From positions 1 through 61,224 of the forward strand of contig VBFH01000039.1 in NCBI GenBank assembly GCA_005883575.1: 61,224 bases of DNA. The letters are read 5' to 3'. The notes under the pieces are model-generated. The model had not been told where the DNA came from. It was given only the letters and a program-made list of their open reading frames with translations, and did not search any database. Positions 40,137 through 51,114 of this stretch are shown here, one piece after another. A program made the position numbers and the translations under genes. Within the stretch, counting starts at the first letter, position 1, and every line of letters starts with the position of its first letter. This stretch comes from Chloroflexota bacterium. Its GTDB lineage: Bacteria; Chloroflexota; Dormibacteria; Dormibacterales; Dormibacteraceae.

Positions 40137-40526
40137 TTACGCGCGCGCCCCCGAGGCGCCGCCCTGCATCCACAGAGCCGGCTTGTTCGGGTAGAGCACG
40201 AGCACGAGCACCGCGACCAGGATCGCGATGATGAAGGCGATGATGTCGAAGCGTCCGATTGTGATCTGGGTGAAGATCTGGTAGACGACTTCCAGGATCG
40301 CGTAGAGAACCAGCGCGCGGACCCAGCTGATGTTGCCGATCGGGTCGAACCCAGCGATCATGACGCCCGCGCCGAATGCGATTCCGGCCACCGGCGCCGT
40401 CACGCCCGCTCCCGCGCCGAAGTTGAACACCGCATCGCCCACGAAGCTAGCCGCGGAGCCGACGACGAGCAGGACTCCCACTAACCACATGAGAATCTTG
40501 AGCGCCAAAGGATTCCACTTTGCCAT
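40137..40526 (-). CDS. Small four-helix membrane protein
   Basis: 129 residues from the ATG at 40526. Four hydrophobic helices (LALKILMWLVGVLLVVGSAA; VTAPVAGIAFGAGVMIAGF; VRALVLYAILEVVYQIFTQI; FDIIAFIIAILVAVLVLVLY), then a short tail. No family is recognised. It is monocistronic between a strong bidirectional terminator and the hut operon. Confidence 0.7.
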   Translation of the reverse strand: MAKWNPLALKILMWLVGVLLVVGSAASFVGDAVFNFGAGAGVTAPVAGIAFGAGVMIAGFDPIGNISWVRALVLYAILEVVYQIFTQITIGRFDIIAFIIAILVAVLVLVLYPNKPALWMQGGASGARA

Positions 40527-40637
40527 TGCTTGCACTTACCTGCGTTCCTCCATTTCGACCGCGGTGGATTCGAATTCGCTGAGCGGGCGGCCGTTCAGGT
40601 GCAACTTATAAACGGAGTGCACGCAATAAGCAACCTT

Positions 40638-41834
40638 TTATCCGGCAAAAACTTGCGTACCCCTGAGCCACACGGTGCGTGGCTTGAGTCCATAGGCCCA
40701 GGCAAAAGCACCTTCGTGCTCAGCTTCCCAGAGCACGAGGTCAGCCAGCTTGTGCGGGGCGACAACGCCCCGATCAGAGCGCGAGAGCGAAAAGGCGCCG
40801 CCCGCGGTGGCAGCCAGCAGGGCCCGCTCGACCGACATCTTGAACACGGCGACCGCGAGCGCGACCACGACGCTCATGCTTGTGAGTCCGCTCGTGCCTG
40901 GATTGTGGTCGGTGCCGAGCGCGATCACTGCGCCCGCTTCCGTCAGCTCCTTCACCGGAGGGAGCTTGCCGATCGAGAGCGCGGTACTCGGGGCCAGGGT
41001 CGCCACGACCCCGGCGCGGGCAAGCGCGACCGCGTCGCCGCGGTTCGCGCGCAGCAGGTGATCCGCCGAAACCGCATGCAGCTCTGCCGCGAGGCGTGAG
41101 CCGCCAGTTCGATTCAGCTCGTCGGCGTGGATGCGCGGAATCAGCCTGGCCCTGATCGCCGCGCTCAAGATGCTTCGCGACTGGGGCACGCTGAAATATC
41201 CGCGGTCGCAAAACACGTCGCAGAATCGCGCCCCCGCCGCGTGAGCGTCATCGCACCAATCGGCGACCTGCATCGAGTAGGCGGCCATTCGTGCCCATCG
41301 GTCGGGTGGAACTGCGTGCGCGGCGAGAAACGTGACCTCGATCCGCGGCAGGTCCTTGCGCGCGCTCAGCCGAGCGAGCAGGCGCGTGTCTTCGAGCTCG
41401 CCGTCGCGCTGCAGGTGATACCCCGTCTTCGCCTCGACTGTGGTCGCGCCACCTGCGAGCCAGGACTGAAGCCTGCGCGCGGTCGCCTCCTCGAGAGCGG
41501 CCGTCGGTTGTTTGCGCGTGGCGGTAACAGTCGCGCGGATGCCACCGCCGGCTTTCGCCACCTCGGCGTAAGACGCGCCCGCCGTCCGCATCGCGACCTC
41601 GGCCATGCGATTCCCCGCGTACACGGGGTGCGTGTGAGCGTCGATGAGGCCGGCGGTGACAAGTCCTCCCTCGCAGTCGTGCTCATCGGTCACGGAATCC
41701 GCAAGCTCGCGCGGCTCGCCCCTTTGCTCGCCGCACCAGGCGATCTCTTCGCCATCGAGGATCACGGCGGCGCCCTCTATCACGCCGATCGGCGTGCCCG
41801 TGAAGAGGCGCCCGATGTTGCGGAGGCGCTTCAT
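40638..41834 (-). CDS. hutI: Imidazolonepropionase
   Basis: 398 residues. Amidohydrolase motifs: LIDAHTHPVYAGNRMAEVAM (metal His pair), AKTGYHLQRDGE, FLAAHAVPPD, IPRIHADELNRTGGSRLAAE, and GTDHNPGTSGLTSMSVVVAL. It opens the imidazolone ring to N-formiminoglutamate, the third step of histidine degradation. The ATG overlaps the hutF stop (ATGA). It is the last gene of the operon hutH-U-F-I. Confidence 0.95.
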   Translation of the reverse strand: MKRLRNIGRLFTGTPIGVIEGAAVILDGEEIAWCGEQRGEPRELADSVTDEHDCEGGLVTAGLIDAHTHPVYAGNRMAEVAMRTAGASYAEVAKAGGGIRATVTATRKQPTAALEEATARRLQSWLAGGATTVEAKTGYHLQRDGELEDTRLLARLSARKDLPRIEVTFLAAHAVPPDRWARMAAYSMQVADWCDDAHAAGARFCDVFCDRGYFSVPQSRSILSAAIRARLIPRIHADELNRTGGSRLAAELHAVSADHLLRANRGDAVALARAGVVATLAPSTALSIGKLPPVKELTEAGAVIALGTDHNPGTSGLTSMSVVVALAVAVFKMSVERALLAATAGGAFSLSRSDRGVVAPHKLADLVLWEAEHEGAFAWAYGLKPRTVWLRGTQVFAG

Positions 41835-43056
41835 CTCTGCACCACTGTCTGGCCGCCCACCACGACGCTCGTGACATCGCGTCCCGACAGGCCGTAAACG
41901 ACGTACGCGGGTGTCATCTCCCGCCACAGGTCGCGTGATTGATCCAGCGTGATGAAGTCCGCCAGCCTGCCGGCCTTGAGCTCGCCGGCGTCCCACCCCA
42001 GGGCCCGCATTCCGTTGACGGTCGCCGCCTCGAGCAGCTCGGAGGGCTGATGGAGCACGCGCCGTCCGAGGGCGCGGCGCTGGTCGAGGTCGATGGCCCG
42101 CGCCTCCTCGAGCACGTCGACGACCGCGTTGGAGTCGCTGCCGACGCTCAACCGGCAACCGGCCTGGCTCAACGCCTGCAGGGGCCCGACGGCGTCGCCC
42201 AGGTCGCGCTCGGTGGTAGGGCAGGCGCAGATGGAGACATGGTTTTGGCCAAGCAACGTGACGTCATGCGGGTCGATGTGGATGGCATGAACCGCCGTGA
42301 GGTCCGGGCCGAGGATTCCCTCTCGTTCCAGCAGCGCAACGGGACTGCATCCCTCGATCTCCATGCACTCGTCGACCTCGGCAGCCTGCTCGGCAAGGTG
42401 GATATGCAGGGGAACCCGGCGCTCGCGGGCGTATGTGGCGACGACACGCATCGATTCCGGGTCCACCGCGCGCACGCTGTGGATCGCGGCCGCGATGCGA
42501 ACCCCGTCCGTGTCCACGAGATCATCGACGCGCCGCACCCAGCTGTCGGCGTCGCCGTCGCTGAACGTCATCTGCTCGAGATCCAGCGGCCGGCCATCGA
42601 GCCCGCCGCGCAGGTAGCAGGCGTCGATCAGCGTGATTCGGATCCCCTCTTCGGCCGCAGCGTCGATCAGCGTCTCGCCCAATTCGTTGCCGTGGCCGTG
42701 CAGGTAGTGGAACTCGCCGACTGCTGTGATGCCCGCCTCCAGCATCTCCCGGAACACGAGCCGCGCATGTTTGAAGTAATCGGCCGGCTCCCACTGCGTG
42801 AACCGGTACATTCGCTCGCGCCACTCCCAGAAGTCGCCGCCGCCCGATTCAATCTCAGCCCGCAGCAAACGTTGGAACGCGTGGCTGTGAACGTTGGCGA
42901 GGCCGGGCATCGTCCAGCCTTTCAGGACCACGGCGTCGGGCGGCGCAAACGTGTCCTCCTCAATCGTCTTGATGCGCCCGCCCTCGACCTCGATCAGGAC
43001 GTTCTCGGCGCGGTGGCCGAGCCAGGCCTGCTCGGCGTGCCACTTGCCCGAACCGT

Positions 43057-43060
<4 letters not shown>
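41831..43060 (-). CDS. hutF: Formimidoylglutamate deiminase
   Basis: 409 residues from a TTG overlapping the hutU stop (TTGA). Amidohydrolase fold with [20 protein letters not shown] (the HxH pair and HutF-type sequence), [29 protein letters not shown] (His-x-His-x-x-Glu) and [20 protein letters not shown]. HutF turns formiminoglutamate into formylglutamate plus ammonia. The final enzyme (HutG, N-formylglutamate deformylase) is not in the window. Confidence 0.93.
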
Positions 43061-44699
<1,639 letters not shown>

Positions 44700-44703
<4 letters not shown>

Positions 44704-46232
44704 TTGAGCTCGCCGATTACAGCTTCGGCGGTTTCGATCACGGCGCCGGACCGGATCAGCGCCGCAGCGGCCGCCAGCTCCGGCGCCACCACGCGGTCAG
44801 GGCCCACCCCCTGGACGTGCATGCGCAGAGCCGCGCGCACAGCTGCGGTGGCTGGCGCCGCCTCGAGCGGCTGCCGAAGGTCCTGCGCCCGGGCGGCTGC
44901 GCACAGCTCGACGGCGAGGATGCTCGTCAGGTTGTCGATCACGGTGCGCAGCTTCAAGGCCGCCCCCCAACCCATCGAGACGTGGTCCTCCTGCATGCCC
45001 GAGGTCGGAACCGAGTCGACGCTCGCGGGCGCCGCCAGGCGGCGGTTCTCGGCGACCAGCGCGGCGGCTGTGTACTGGGCGACCATCAGGCCCGAGTTCA
45101 CGCCCGGCTCCTCGGCGAGGAACGGCGGCAGGCCCTGTGAGCGATGCGGATCGAGGAGGCGGTCGACACGCCGTTCCGCGATCGAACCGACCTCGGCCGC
45201 GGCGATCGCGAGAAAGTCGGCAGCAAAAGCGAGCGGTTCGCCATGGAAGTTGCCATTGGACTCGACCTCACCGTTCTCGAGCACGATCGGGTTGTCGATC
45301 GCCGACGAAAGCTCCACCTCCGTGGTTCGGCGCGCGAAGTCGAGCGTGTCGCGCGCGGCGCCGGCGACCTGCGGGCTGCAGCGCACCGAGTAGGAGTCCT
45401 GGACTGCGTGCTGCGAGTGGCGATGCGAGGAGACGATCTGCGACCCGCTCATTAGGCGCGCGAGGTTGCTTGCGCTGGCGGCCTGCCCGGCATGCGGGCG
45501 GACCTCATGCAGGTGAGCCTGAAACGCGCGGTCTGTGCCCAGGAGCGCTTCGGCCGACATCGCGGCAGTGACGTCCGCAGTGCGAAAGAGACGCTCTGCG
45601 TCGGTGCACGCAAGAAGCAGCATGCCGAGCATGCCGTCGGTGCCGTTGATGAGCGAGAGGCCTTCCTTGGTCTCGAGCCTGACCGGCTTGAGCTTTGCGG
45701 ACCTGAGCGCGTGCGCTGCCTCTTTGGTCGCGCCGCTTGGGTCGACGACGTCGCCCTCGCCCACCAGCGCCAGGCCGATGTGCGCGAGCGGCGCGAGGTC
45801 GCCGCTGCAGCCGACGGAGCCGTGGCGCGGAACCACGGGCGTGATGCCTTCGTTGAGCATCGCCAGCAGCGCCTCGGCGAGCAGCGGCCGCACACCGGAC
45901 ATGCCCATCGCCAGCGTGCGGGCGCGCAGGAGCATGGTCGCACGCACGACCTCGATGTCGATTGGCGGCCCGACGCCCGCGGCGTGGGAGCGGATGAGTG
46001 CCAGCTGAAGTTCGGGTTGGCGGAGAGGCGCGACGCGCGTGCCGGCTAGGGCGCCGAAGCCAGTGGAGACACCGTACACCGGGTCGCGCGAACTGGCCGC
46101 ACGTTCGACGCGCGCCCGGCTGCGCTCCATCTTCGTCCGCGCCGCCGCTGCCAGCGCCACCTTCTCCCCATGACGCGCCACGGCCACGACCTGATCCTCG
46201 GTCAGGCCCGGGCCGCGCAGCGTCACGGTCAT
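44700..46232 (-). CDS. hutH: Histidine ammonia-lyase with a Cys-Ser-Gly MIO triad
   Basis: 510 residues. The family motif reads [20 protein letters not shown]: the three residues that cyclise to the MIO group are Cys142-Ser143-Gly144 instead of the usual Ala-Ser-Gly, at the same numbering as in the Pseudomonas enzyme. The rest is normal ([26 protein letters not shown]-like segment [59 protein letters not shown]). It deaminates histidine to urocanate, the first step of the operon. The changed residue should still allow ring closure because only its backbone takes part. Confidence 0.94.
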
Positions 46233-46243
46233 CGGCTCAAAGG

Positions 46244-46570
46244 CTAACCGATGTTTTTAAGTGCTTCCCGGCGGCTCAAACCACTGAGCTGCTTTTTGTG
46301 CTCGCGGACGTAGCGGGCGACCTCCGACGGGTCCGTCCACGCGTACTGGCGCAGCGCCCAACCGATCGCTTTGCGGATGAAGAACTCCTTGTCCACCAGG
46401 TTGGGCTCGATGTTCGCGTACAACAGCTCGAGGTCGTGTCCCGCTTGAACCGCAGCTGGCAGATGATCGCGACGCGTCGCTTCCACATGTTTCTTCATGC
46501 ACGCCTGCATCCCCGGCGCCTTTTCGGCATTCGAGGCCGCCGCCGTCTCGGCGCGCAGCTTTCGGATCAC
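46244..46570 (-). pseudogene. Internally deleted, frameshifted DNA-alkylation-repeat (AlkD-like) gene
   Basis: The 108-codon frame is a join of both ends of an AlkD protein. Its start (EKAPGMQACMK) matches the AlkD N-terminus (K-A-x-G-M-Q-A-Y-M-K), and its end (NLVDKEFFIRKAIGWALRQY, then LSGLSRREALKNIG) matches the C-terminus. The ~130 residues between are gone. Right at the junction a second frame reads MWKRRVAIICQLRFKRDT, which is the natural lead-in to DLELLYANIEPN, so a 1-nt deletion near 46430 adds a frameshift. The GTG start overlaps the phosphatase stop (GTGA). It is almost certainly non-functional as a glycosylase. Confidence 0.72.
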
Positions 46571-47094
46571 GGCGCCGGCAGGTAGCGCGCCTTAACCGGC
46601 ACGCCATTCTGGACACCCACGACCCAGGTCGAGCCCTTTTCAAAGCCGCCGTCGCCGGCTCTGATGACGTGACGGGCGACCAGATCCTCGATCAGCTCCC
46701 AGACAATGTCGCCGTGTGTGCTCAGAACAGCGTGGTCGAGCTTTGAGTTGATCAGGAATGTGTTCAAACCTTCGAGGCCGTGTCCTTCTGCAAGCTCGAT
46801 CGCTGACTTGACGTTGAGGCGCCGGACACGCCCCAGTGGTTCGACCGTCTGCACGCACCGCAGATATGGGCTCGAGAAGATCGCTTTGATCGAAAGAGCT
46901 TTTAACGCGGACACCAGATCCTGCGCCTGCTTCTGACCTTTCTTGGAGAGCGGCCGGACACGGTCATCCCCAGTCCAGTGGCCGCGACTGCCGGCCTTGG
47001 CGTGGCGGACTACATAAAAGGTGCGCAGATCACGACATCCAGTCGCGAAGACGTTTGCGGTCGAGCGAGCTCCAGACGCGCGGCCACTCGGCAC
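46567..47094 (-). CDS. SixA-type histidine phosphatase
   Basis: The phosphatase domain begins at LRTFYVVRHAKAGSRGHWTG (RHG-type motif RHAKAG) and continues with VRPLSKKGQKQAQDLVSALK, IFSSPYLRCVQTVEPLG and VLSTHGDIVWELI with the second His. About 150 residues belong to the domain. The only ATG is 47094, which overlaps the CYTH-CHAD gene by 65 nt; a start nearer the domain would have to be a rare CTG. Together with ppk1 and CHAD genes this forms a polyphosphate-linked cluster seen in many actinobacterial-type genomes. Confidence 0.82.
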   Translation of the reverse strand: MPSGRASGARSTANVFATGCRDLRTFYVVRHAKAGSRGHWTGDDRVRPLSKKGQKQAQDLVSALKALSIKAIFSSPYLRCVQTVEPLGRVRRLNVKSAIELAEGHGLEGLNTFLINSKLDHAVLSTHGDIVWELIEDLVARHVIRAGDGGFEKGSTWVVGVQNGVPVKARYLPAP

Positions 47095-48529
47095 GAGCGT
47101 TGGCGGCGGCGATGCGCTCGAGTGCGATCAGCTCCCCAGCGACAAACGCGCGGCGGCCGCTCACCTTCGCTGCGCGCAGCCAGGCTTGGGCCGTAACGCT
47201 GTCCTGGTGCTCGCCGAGCACGGTCTGCAGCTTGGCCGCCGCTCGGGCGAAGGCGGTGGCGTCCGGTCCCGCGACCGGCGCGACAGCCTCGGCCGCGTAT
47301 CGCGCCCGCTTGGCGAGAATGCGGATGCGGTGCAGCTCCGGGTCGGCCGGCGATTCCGGCAGGTGGCGGACGGCCGAGCGCAGGCGGCGCCATGGGGCGG
47401 TGGCGAACGCCGGGAGCATTCCCGCCGCCGCCTGATCCGCGTCTGGCAGGGTCGGCGGGGAATGAGCCGCCGCGACCAACAGTTCGAGCAGCTCGACATA
47501 GCGCTGCGATTCGAGGTCCTCGGCCAGCTTGTTGCGCAGCGAGTCGATCTCGGCCTCGAGAAGATGCAGCAATGACGCGGCCGAGCGGACGTCGTTGGCC
47601 GGAAGTGCCTTCGCGCTCGCGCGCAATCGCCCAAGCAGCACCTCACGATCTCTTACCGCGCCGAGGCTCAACGACAGCCAGCCGAGCTCCGAGCGCAGCG
47701 GCTCCACCCACTCCATATCGAGAAGCAGGCCGAACGTGCGCAGGTTGGAGCGCAGCTTGCGCGTGGCCACGCGCGCCTGATGCACCGCTTCCGGATCGCG
47801 TCCGGTGCGCACCAGGGGGTCATGGTGCAGGAGGTTCGCGATCGACTCCGCGAGCGCGTGCTTGATGACCTCGCGGGCGGCGGCGCCGGCCGGTACCGGA
47901 TCCGCTGACACCTCGGGCGGCTCGATCGCGCGGGGGCCGAGCGCACGGATGTGCTTGGGCGTGAGATCCGGGGCGCCCGCGCCGGCGCCGCGCAGGCGGG
48001 TGACGAGCGGAGTGATGATCCCGTCAGCCCCGTTGCCGGCGGCCACCTCGACCTCGATCTCACGGAACCGTGCGGCGACCCGCCGGCCGTCGCGCACCGA
48101 GACTTCGTCGTCGACCACCTCAGCCACGCGAGCACCTGCCTCGTCGAGCAGGCGGACACGCTTGCGTACCGTCGAGAGCCGAGCCACAGGGATCAGCTCC
48201 GACTTGCGTACGTATGCGCGCACCACCTCGAGCGCCGCCCGGGGCGGCTTTGTCGCGCTGCCCTCGAACGCAAGCTCATCGCGCTCGAGGATCGCGGCTG
48301 GTTTCCCCGGCGCCGACGGCGGCCCGGACAGCTTCAGCGTCCATCCCTCGCCTGCGCGCCGGCGCAGTGACACTCCCCAGCGGGCCAGGCGCAGGTCCGG
48401 GGTGTCGTAATAGACCGTTTCCAGCCGAATGGTCTCGGGGGCGGCGACCACGATGCCCTCGACGACTCCGGCCAGGTCGGGGAGGTGGAACGCGGGGCCC
48501 GCCCCGAGCTTGACCTCGCGCTCTAGCAC
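47030..48529 (-). CDS. CYTH-CHAD protein (polyphosphate-associated)
   Basis: 499 residues. The N-terminal ~200 residues are CYTH (triphosphate tunnel) with LEREVKLGAG (ExExK), ETVYYDTPDLRLARWGVSLR and FREIEVEVAAG. The C-terminal ~280 residues are CHAD, with VHQARVATRKLRSNLRTFG and HRIRILAKRARYAAEAVAPV, conserved His and basic residues that bind polyphosphate. It lies 3 nt after ppk1 and overlaps the phosphatase gene. CHAD proteins localise to polyphosphate granules; the CYTH part may hydrolyse triphosphate. Confidence 0.93.
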   Translation of the reverse strand: MLEREVKLGAGPAFHLPDLAGVVEGIVVAAPETIRLETVYYDTPDLRLARWGVSLRRRAGEGWTLKLSGPPSAPGKPAAILERDELAFEGSATKPPRAALEVVRAYVRKSELIPVARLSTVRKRVRLLDEAGARVAEVVDDEVSVRDGRRVAARFREIEVEVAAGNGADGIITPLVTRLRGAGAGAPDLTPKHIRALGPRAIEPPEVSADPVPAGAAAREVIKHALAESIANLLHHDPLVRTGRDPEAVHQARVATRKLRSNLRTFGLLLDMEWVEPLRSELGWLSLSLGAVRDREVLLGRLRASAKALPANDVRSAASLLHLLEAEIDSLRNKLAEDLESQRYVELLELLVAAAHSPPTLPDADQAAAGMLPAFATAPWRRLRSAVRHLPESPADPELHRIRILAKRARYAAEAVAPVAGPDATAFARAAAKLQTVLGEHQDSVTAQAWLRAAKVSGRRAFVAGELIALERIAAANARAEWPRVWSSLDRKRLRDWMS

Positions 48530-48532
48530 TGA

Positions 48533-50635
48533 CTAAGCGTGCGCTACGCCGTTGCCGTGCGCGCTCTCGATCGCGAGCTCTTTGAACCGGTTGTGAGAGT
48601 TGATGCCTCGCACGGTGGACACGCGACGCCACGACCCGTCGGGTCCGAGCTCCCACGCGAGGATATCGTCCGCGAGAGCGGTGTCGAGGATCTGCTGCAG
48701 GCGGTGCCGAAGCCTGGAGTCGCTCACGGGGACCACCGCCTCGACGCGCCGGTCGAGGTTGCGCGGCATCAGGTCCGACGAGCCCAGGTAGTACTCGGGC
48801 CGGCCTCCGTTGCCGAAGCTGAAGATGCGCGAGTGCTCCAGGAACTGGCCGACGATCGAGCGGACGCGAATGCGCTCCGAAAGTCCGGGCACGCCGGGCC
48901 GCAGCGAGCACATGCTGCGCACGAGAAGGTCGACTTGGGCCCCGGATTGCGACGCAGCGTAGAGCGCGTCGATGATCTCCTGGTCGATCAGGTTGTTGAC
49001 CTTGATGATGATCCGGCCGCCCACCACGCCTTCGCGCTCGATGAGCTGGGTGATTCCGGCGCGCAGGTTGGTCGGAGCCACGAGCAGCTTGCGGTAGCGG
49101 CTTTGCCGGCTGTAACCGGTCAGCAGGTTGAACAGCTCGGTCACGTCCGCACCGAGGTCCGAGTCGGCGGACAGAAGGCTCACATCCTCGTAACCACGAG
49201 CGGTGTTGGGGTTGTAGTTGCCGGTCCCCACGTGCAGGTAATGCTGGATATGCCCGCCCTCGCGGCGGACGACGAGGGTCACCTTCGCGTGCGTCTTGAG
49301 TCCGAGCAATCCATAGACGACGTGCACGTTCGCTTCCTCGAGCGCGCGCGCCCAGCCGATGTTCGCCTGCTCGTCCCCGCGGGCTTTGATCTCGACGAGG
49401 GCGACGACCTGCTTGCCGCGCTCTGCGGCGCGGATGAGCGCGCGGACGATGGGGCTGGCGGGACCGGAGGTGCGGTAGAGCGTCTGCTTGATCGCGAGCA
49501 CGTCGGGATCGCTGGCGGCCTGGTCGACGAGAGCCTCGACCGATGTGGCAAACGAGTCATACGGATGGTGCGCGAGAACGTCGCCGCTGCGCAGCACCGC
49601 GAACAGGTCCGGTGCCTCCGCGCCGATGCCGCGCAGGCGCGGCTGCGTCGTGGGGGTCCATGTCTCTTCTTTGAGGTCCGGCCGGTCGAGCTGGGTGAGT
49701 ACAGAGAGGCTGCCCATGTCGAGCAAACCGTCGATCTGGTAGACGTCGGCGGGCTGCAGCTCGAGCTCCCGTGTCAGCAGGTCGAGCACCTCCGCCGACA
49801 TTCCGGGATCGACCTCGAGCCGGACGACACGTGCGTGGCGACGCCGGCGCCGCAGCTCGGTCTGGATCGCGGCGAGGAGATCCTCAGCGTCGCTGTCCAC
49901 ATCGTCGAGGTCGCCGTCCCGTGTCACCCGGAAAGGATGGTGAGCGACGATCTCCATGCCGGGAAAAAGCGCGTGGAGGTGAAGCGCGATCACATCTTCG
50001 AGCGGGACGTATCGCTCTCCCTCGACCAGCGCAATGAACCTCGGCAGCACGGGCGGGACCTTGACGCGCGCGAATCGGGGCTGCCTTCGCTGCGGGTCGC
50101 GAACCCTCACGGCGAGGTTCAGCGACAGGTGCGAGATGTAGGGAAACGGGTGGCCCGGATCGACCGCGAGCGGGGTCAGCACCGGAAAGATCTGCTCGCG
50201 AAACACGGTGTGCAGCTGGGTGAGCTCACGCTTGCCGACTTCCTCGCCGCGCACAAGCTCGATGCCCGATTGGGCCAGCGCGGGCACGAGGTCGCGGTTG
50301 AAGAGTCCAACCTGCCGGCGGATCAGGCCTTCGACGCGGGTGCGGATCGCCTTCAGCTGCTCGGGCGGCGACATCCCGTCGGGTGACGCGACCGCGACCG
50401 CCGCGAGGACCTGCTCTTTCAGGCCGGCGACGCGGACCTGGAAAAAGTCGTCGAGGTTCTGGCTGAAGATCGAGAGGAATCGCACGCGCTCCAGCAGCGG
50501 CAGCTTCGGATCCTCGGCCATCGCCAGCACGCGCTCATCGAAGTCGAGCCGGGAAAGCTCGCGGTTGATGTAGCGGGAGCTGACGGGCGCGAGGACGGGC
50601 AAACGCTCCGGCTCGGGGTGGGCTCCGACGGCCAC
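48533..50635 (-). CDS. ppk1: Polyphosphate kinase 1
   Basis: 700 residues, the typical length. N domain RYINRELSRLDFDERVLAMA; head domain; catalytic PLD-like regions with VYGLLGLKTHAKVTLVVRRE (autophosphorylated His) and HYLHVGTGNYNPNTARGYED; then MCSLRPGVPGLSERIRVRSI and RVEAVVPVSDSRLRHRLQQI. It makes polyphosphate from ATP reversibly. First gene of the cluster ppk1, CYTH-CHAD, SixA-type phosphatase. Confidence 0.97.
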   Translation of the reverse strand: MAVGAHPEPERLPVLAPVSSRYINRELSRLDFDERVLAMAEDPKLPLLERVRFLSIFSQNLDDFFQVRVAGLKEQVLAAVAVASPDGMSPPEQLKAIRTRVEGLIRRQVGLFNRDLVPALAQSGIELVRGEEVGKRELTQLHTVFREQIFPVLTPLAVDPGHPFPYISHLSLNLAVRVRDPQRRQPRFARVKVPPVLPRFIALVEGERYVPLEDVIALHLHALFPGMEIVAHHPFRVTRDGDLDDVDSDAEDLLAAIQTELRRRRRHARVVRLEVDPGMSAEVLDLLTRELELQPADVYQIDGLLDMGSLSVLTQLDRPDLKEETWTPTTQPRLRGIGAEAPDLFAVLRSGDVLAHHPYDSFATSVEALVDQAASDPDVLAIKQTLYRTSGPASPIVRALIRAAERGKQVVALVEIKARGDEQANIGWARALEEANVHVVYGLLGLKTHAKVTLVVRREGGHIQHYLHVGTGNYNPNTARGYEDVSLLSADSDLGADVTELFNLLTGYSRQSRYRKLLVAPTNLRAGITQLIEREGVVGGRIIIKVNNLIDQEIIDALYAASQSGAQVDLLVRSMCSLRPGVPGLSERIRVRSIVGQFLEHSRIFSFGNGGRPEYYLGSSDLMPRNLDRRVEAVVPVSDSRLRHRLQQILDTALADDILAWELGPDGSWRRVSTVRGINSHNRFKELAIESAHGNGVAHA

Positions 50636-50779
50636 GAGGGAACTGTACCGCCTGCCTCGGCGGCCCAGGTTAGGCCTTGTTTAAGGGCTTCCTTGAGTTC
50701 GGAGTCGTCGCCAGGCGACAAGATGTAGCCAGACTCCAATCACGCGCAAACCCCTGGTGGGCGAGTCGACGGGTCGCCG

Positions 50780-50808
50780 GGTTGGGGCCGCCTGGCGCGG
50801 CCCCAACC
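50780..50808. terminator. 12-bp hairpin after the pilin gene
   Basis: GGTTGGGGCCGC (50780-50791), loop CTGGC, GCGGCCCCAACC (50797-50808): a perfect 12-bp stem starting 10 nt downstream of the pilin stop on the minus strand. It likely terminates the pilin transcript before the ppk1 promoter region; the rest of 50636-50779 has no convincing gene. Confidence 0.6.
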
Positions 50809-50818
50809 GGCGTGCGTT

Positions 50819-50977
50819 TCAGGCCCCTAGGGCCGCCACGACGTTCGAAAAGACGTTCTGAATCTGGTTGCCCATGGTCAAAAGAATCACGATAACGACA
50901 ATCGAGACCAGGACGAGGATCAGGGCATATTCGACCATGCCCTGGCCGCTTTGCGGGCGCCGAAGCCAGTTTCTCAT
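50819..50977 (-). CDS. Flp/Fap-type pilin subunit (orphan)
   Basis: 52 residues from the ATG at 50977, with a strong ribosome site (GGAGG, 10 nt spacing). It has the class IVb Flp signature: a short polar leader ending in QSGQGMVEYALILVLVSIVV, where prepilin peptidase would cut before the hydrophobic stretch, with the E-Y pair. No tad/cpa secretion genes lie nearby; they must be elsewhere if the pilin is assembled. An AT-rich promoter region separates it from the divergent LysR gene. Confidence 0.88.
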   Translation of the reverse strand: MRNWLRRPQSGQGMVEYALILVLVSIVVIVILLTMGNQIQNVFSNVVAALGA

Positions 50978-51068
50978 TGGACCTTGCTCACCTCCTTTCT
51001 GTGGATAACCCGATTGTGGAAACGTAGCGGTACAACGACCCGATTCAGCATTCATTAACCATTTATGT

Positions 51069-51114
51069 ATCAACAATTCGTGATGTTTTTCATAAGCCAG
51101 GCTAATATGTCGCC
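51069..51114 (+). promoter_or_regulatory. LysR promoter and candidate operator; possibly leaderless transcript
   Basis: ATCA-N8-TGAT (51069-51084) is a dyad of the type bound by LysR regulators. A -10-like TAATAT at 51103-51108 lies only 6 nt before the GTG start of the regulator (51115), with no ribosome site, so the mRNA probably begins at or next to the start codon. The region 50978-51114 is shared with the divergent pilin gene. Confidence 0.45.

Noticed and set aside
48539-50386. 615-codon plus-strand frame
   Set aside because: Complete mirror of ppk1 on the opposite strand with Arg/Asp/Gln/His-rich nonsense composition.
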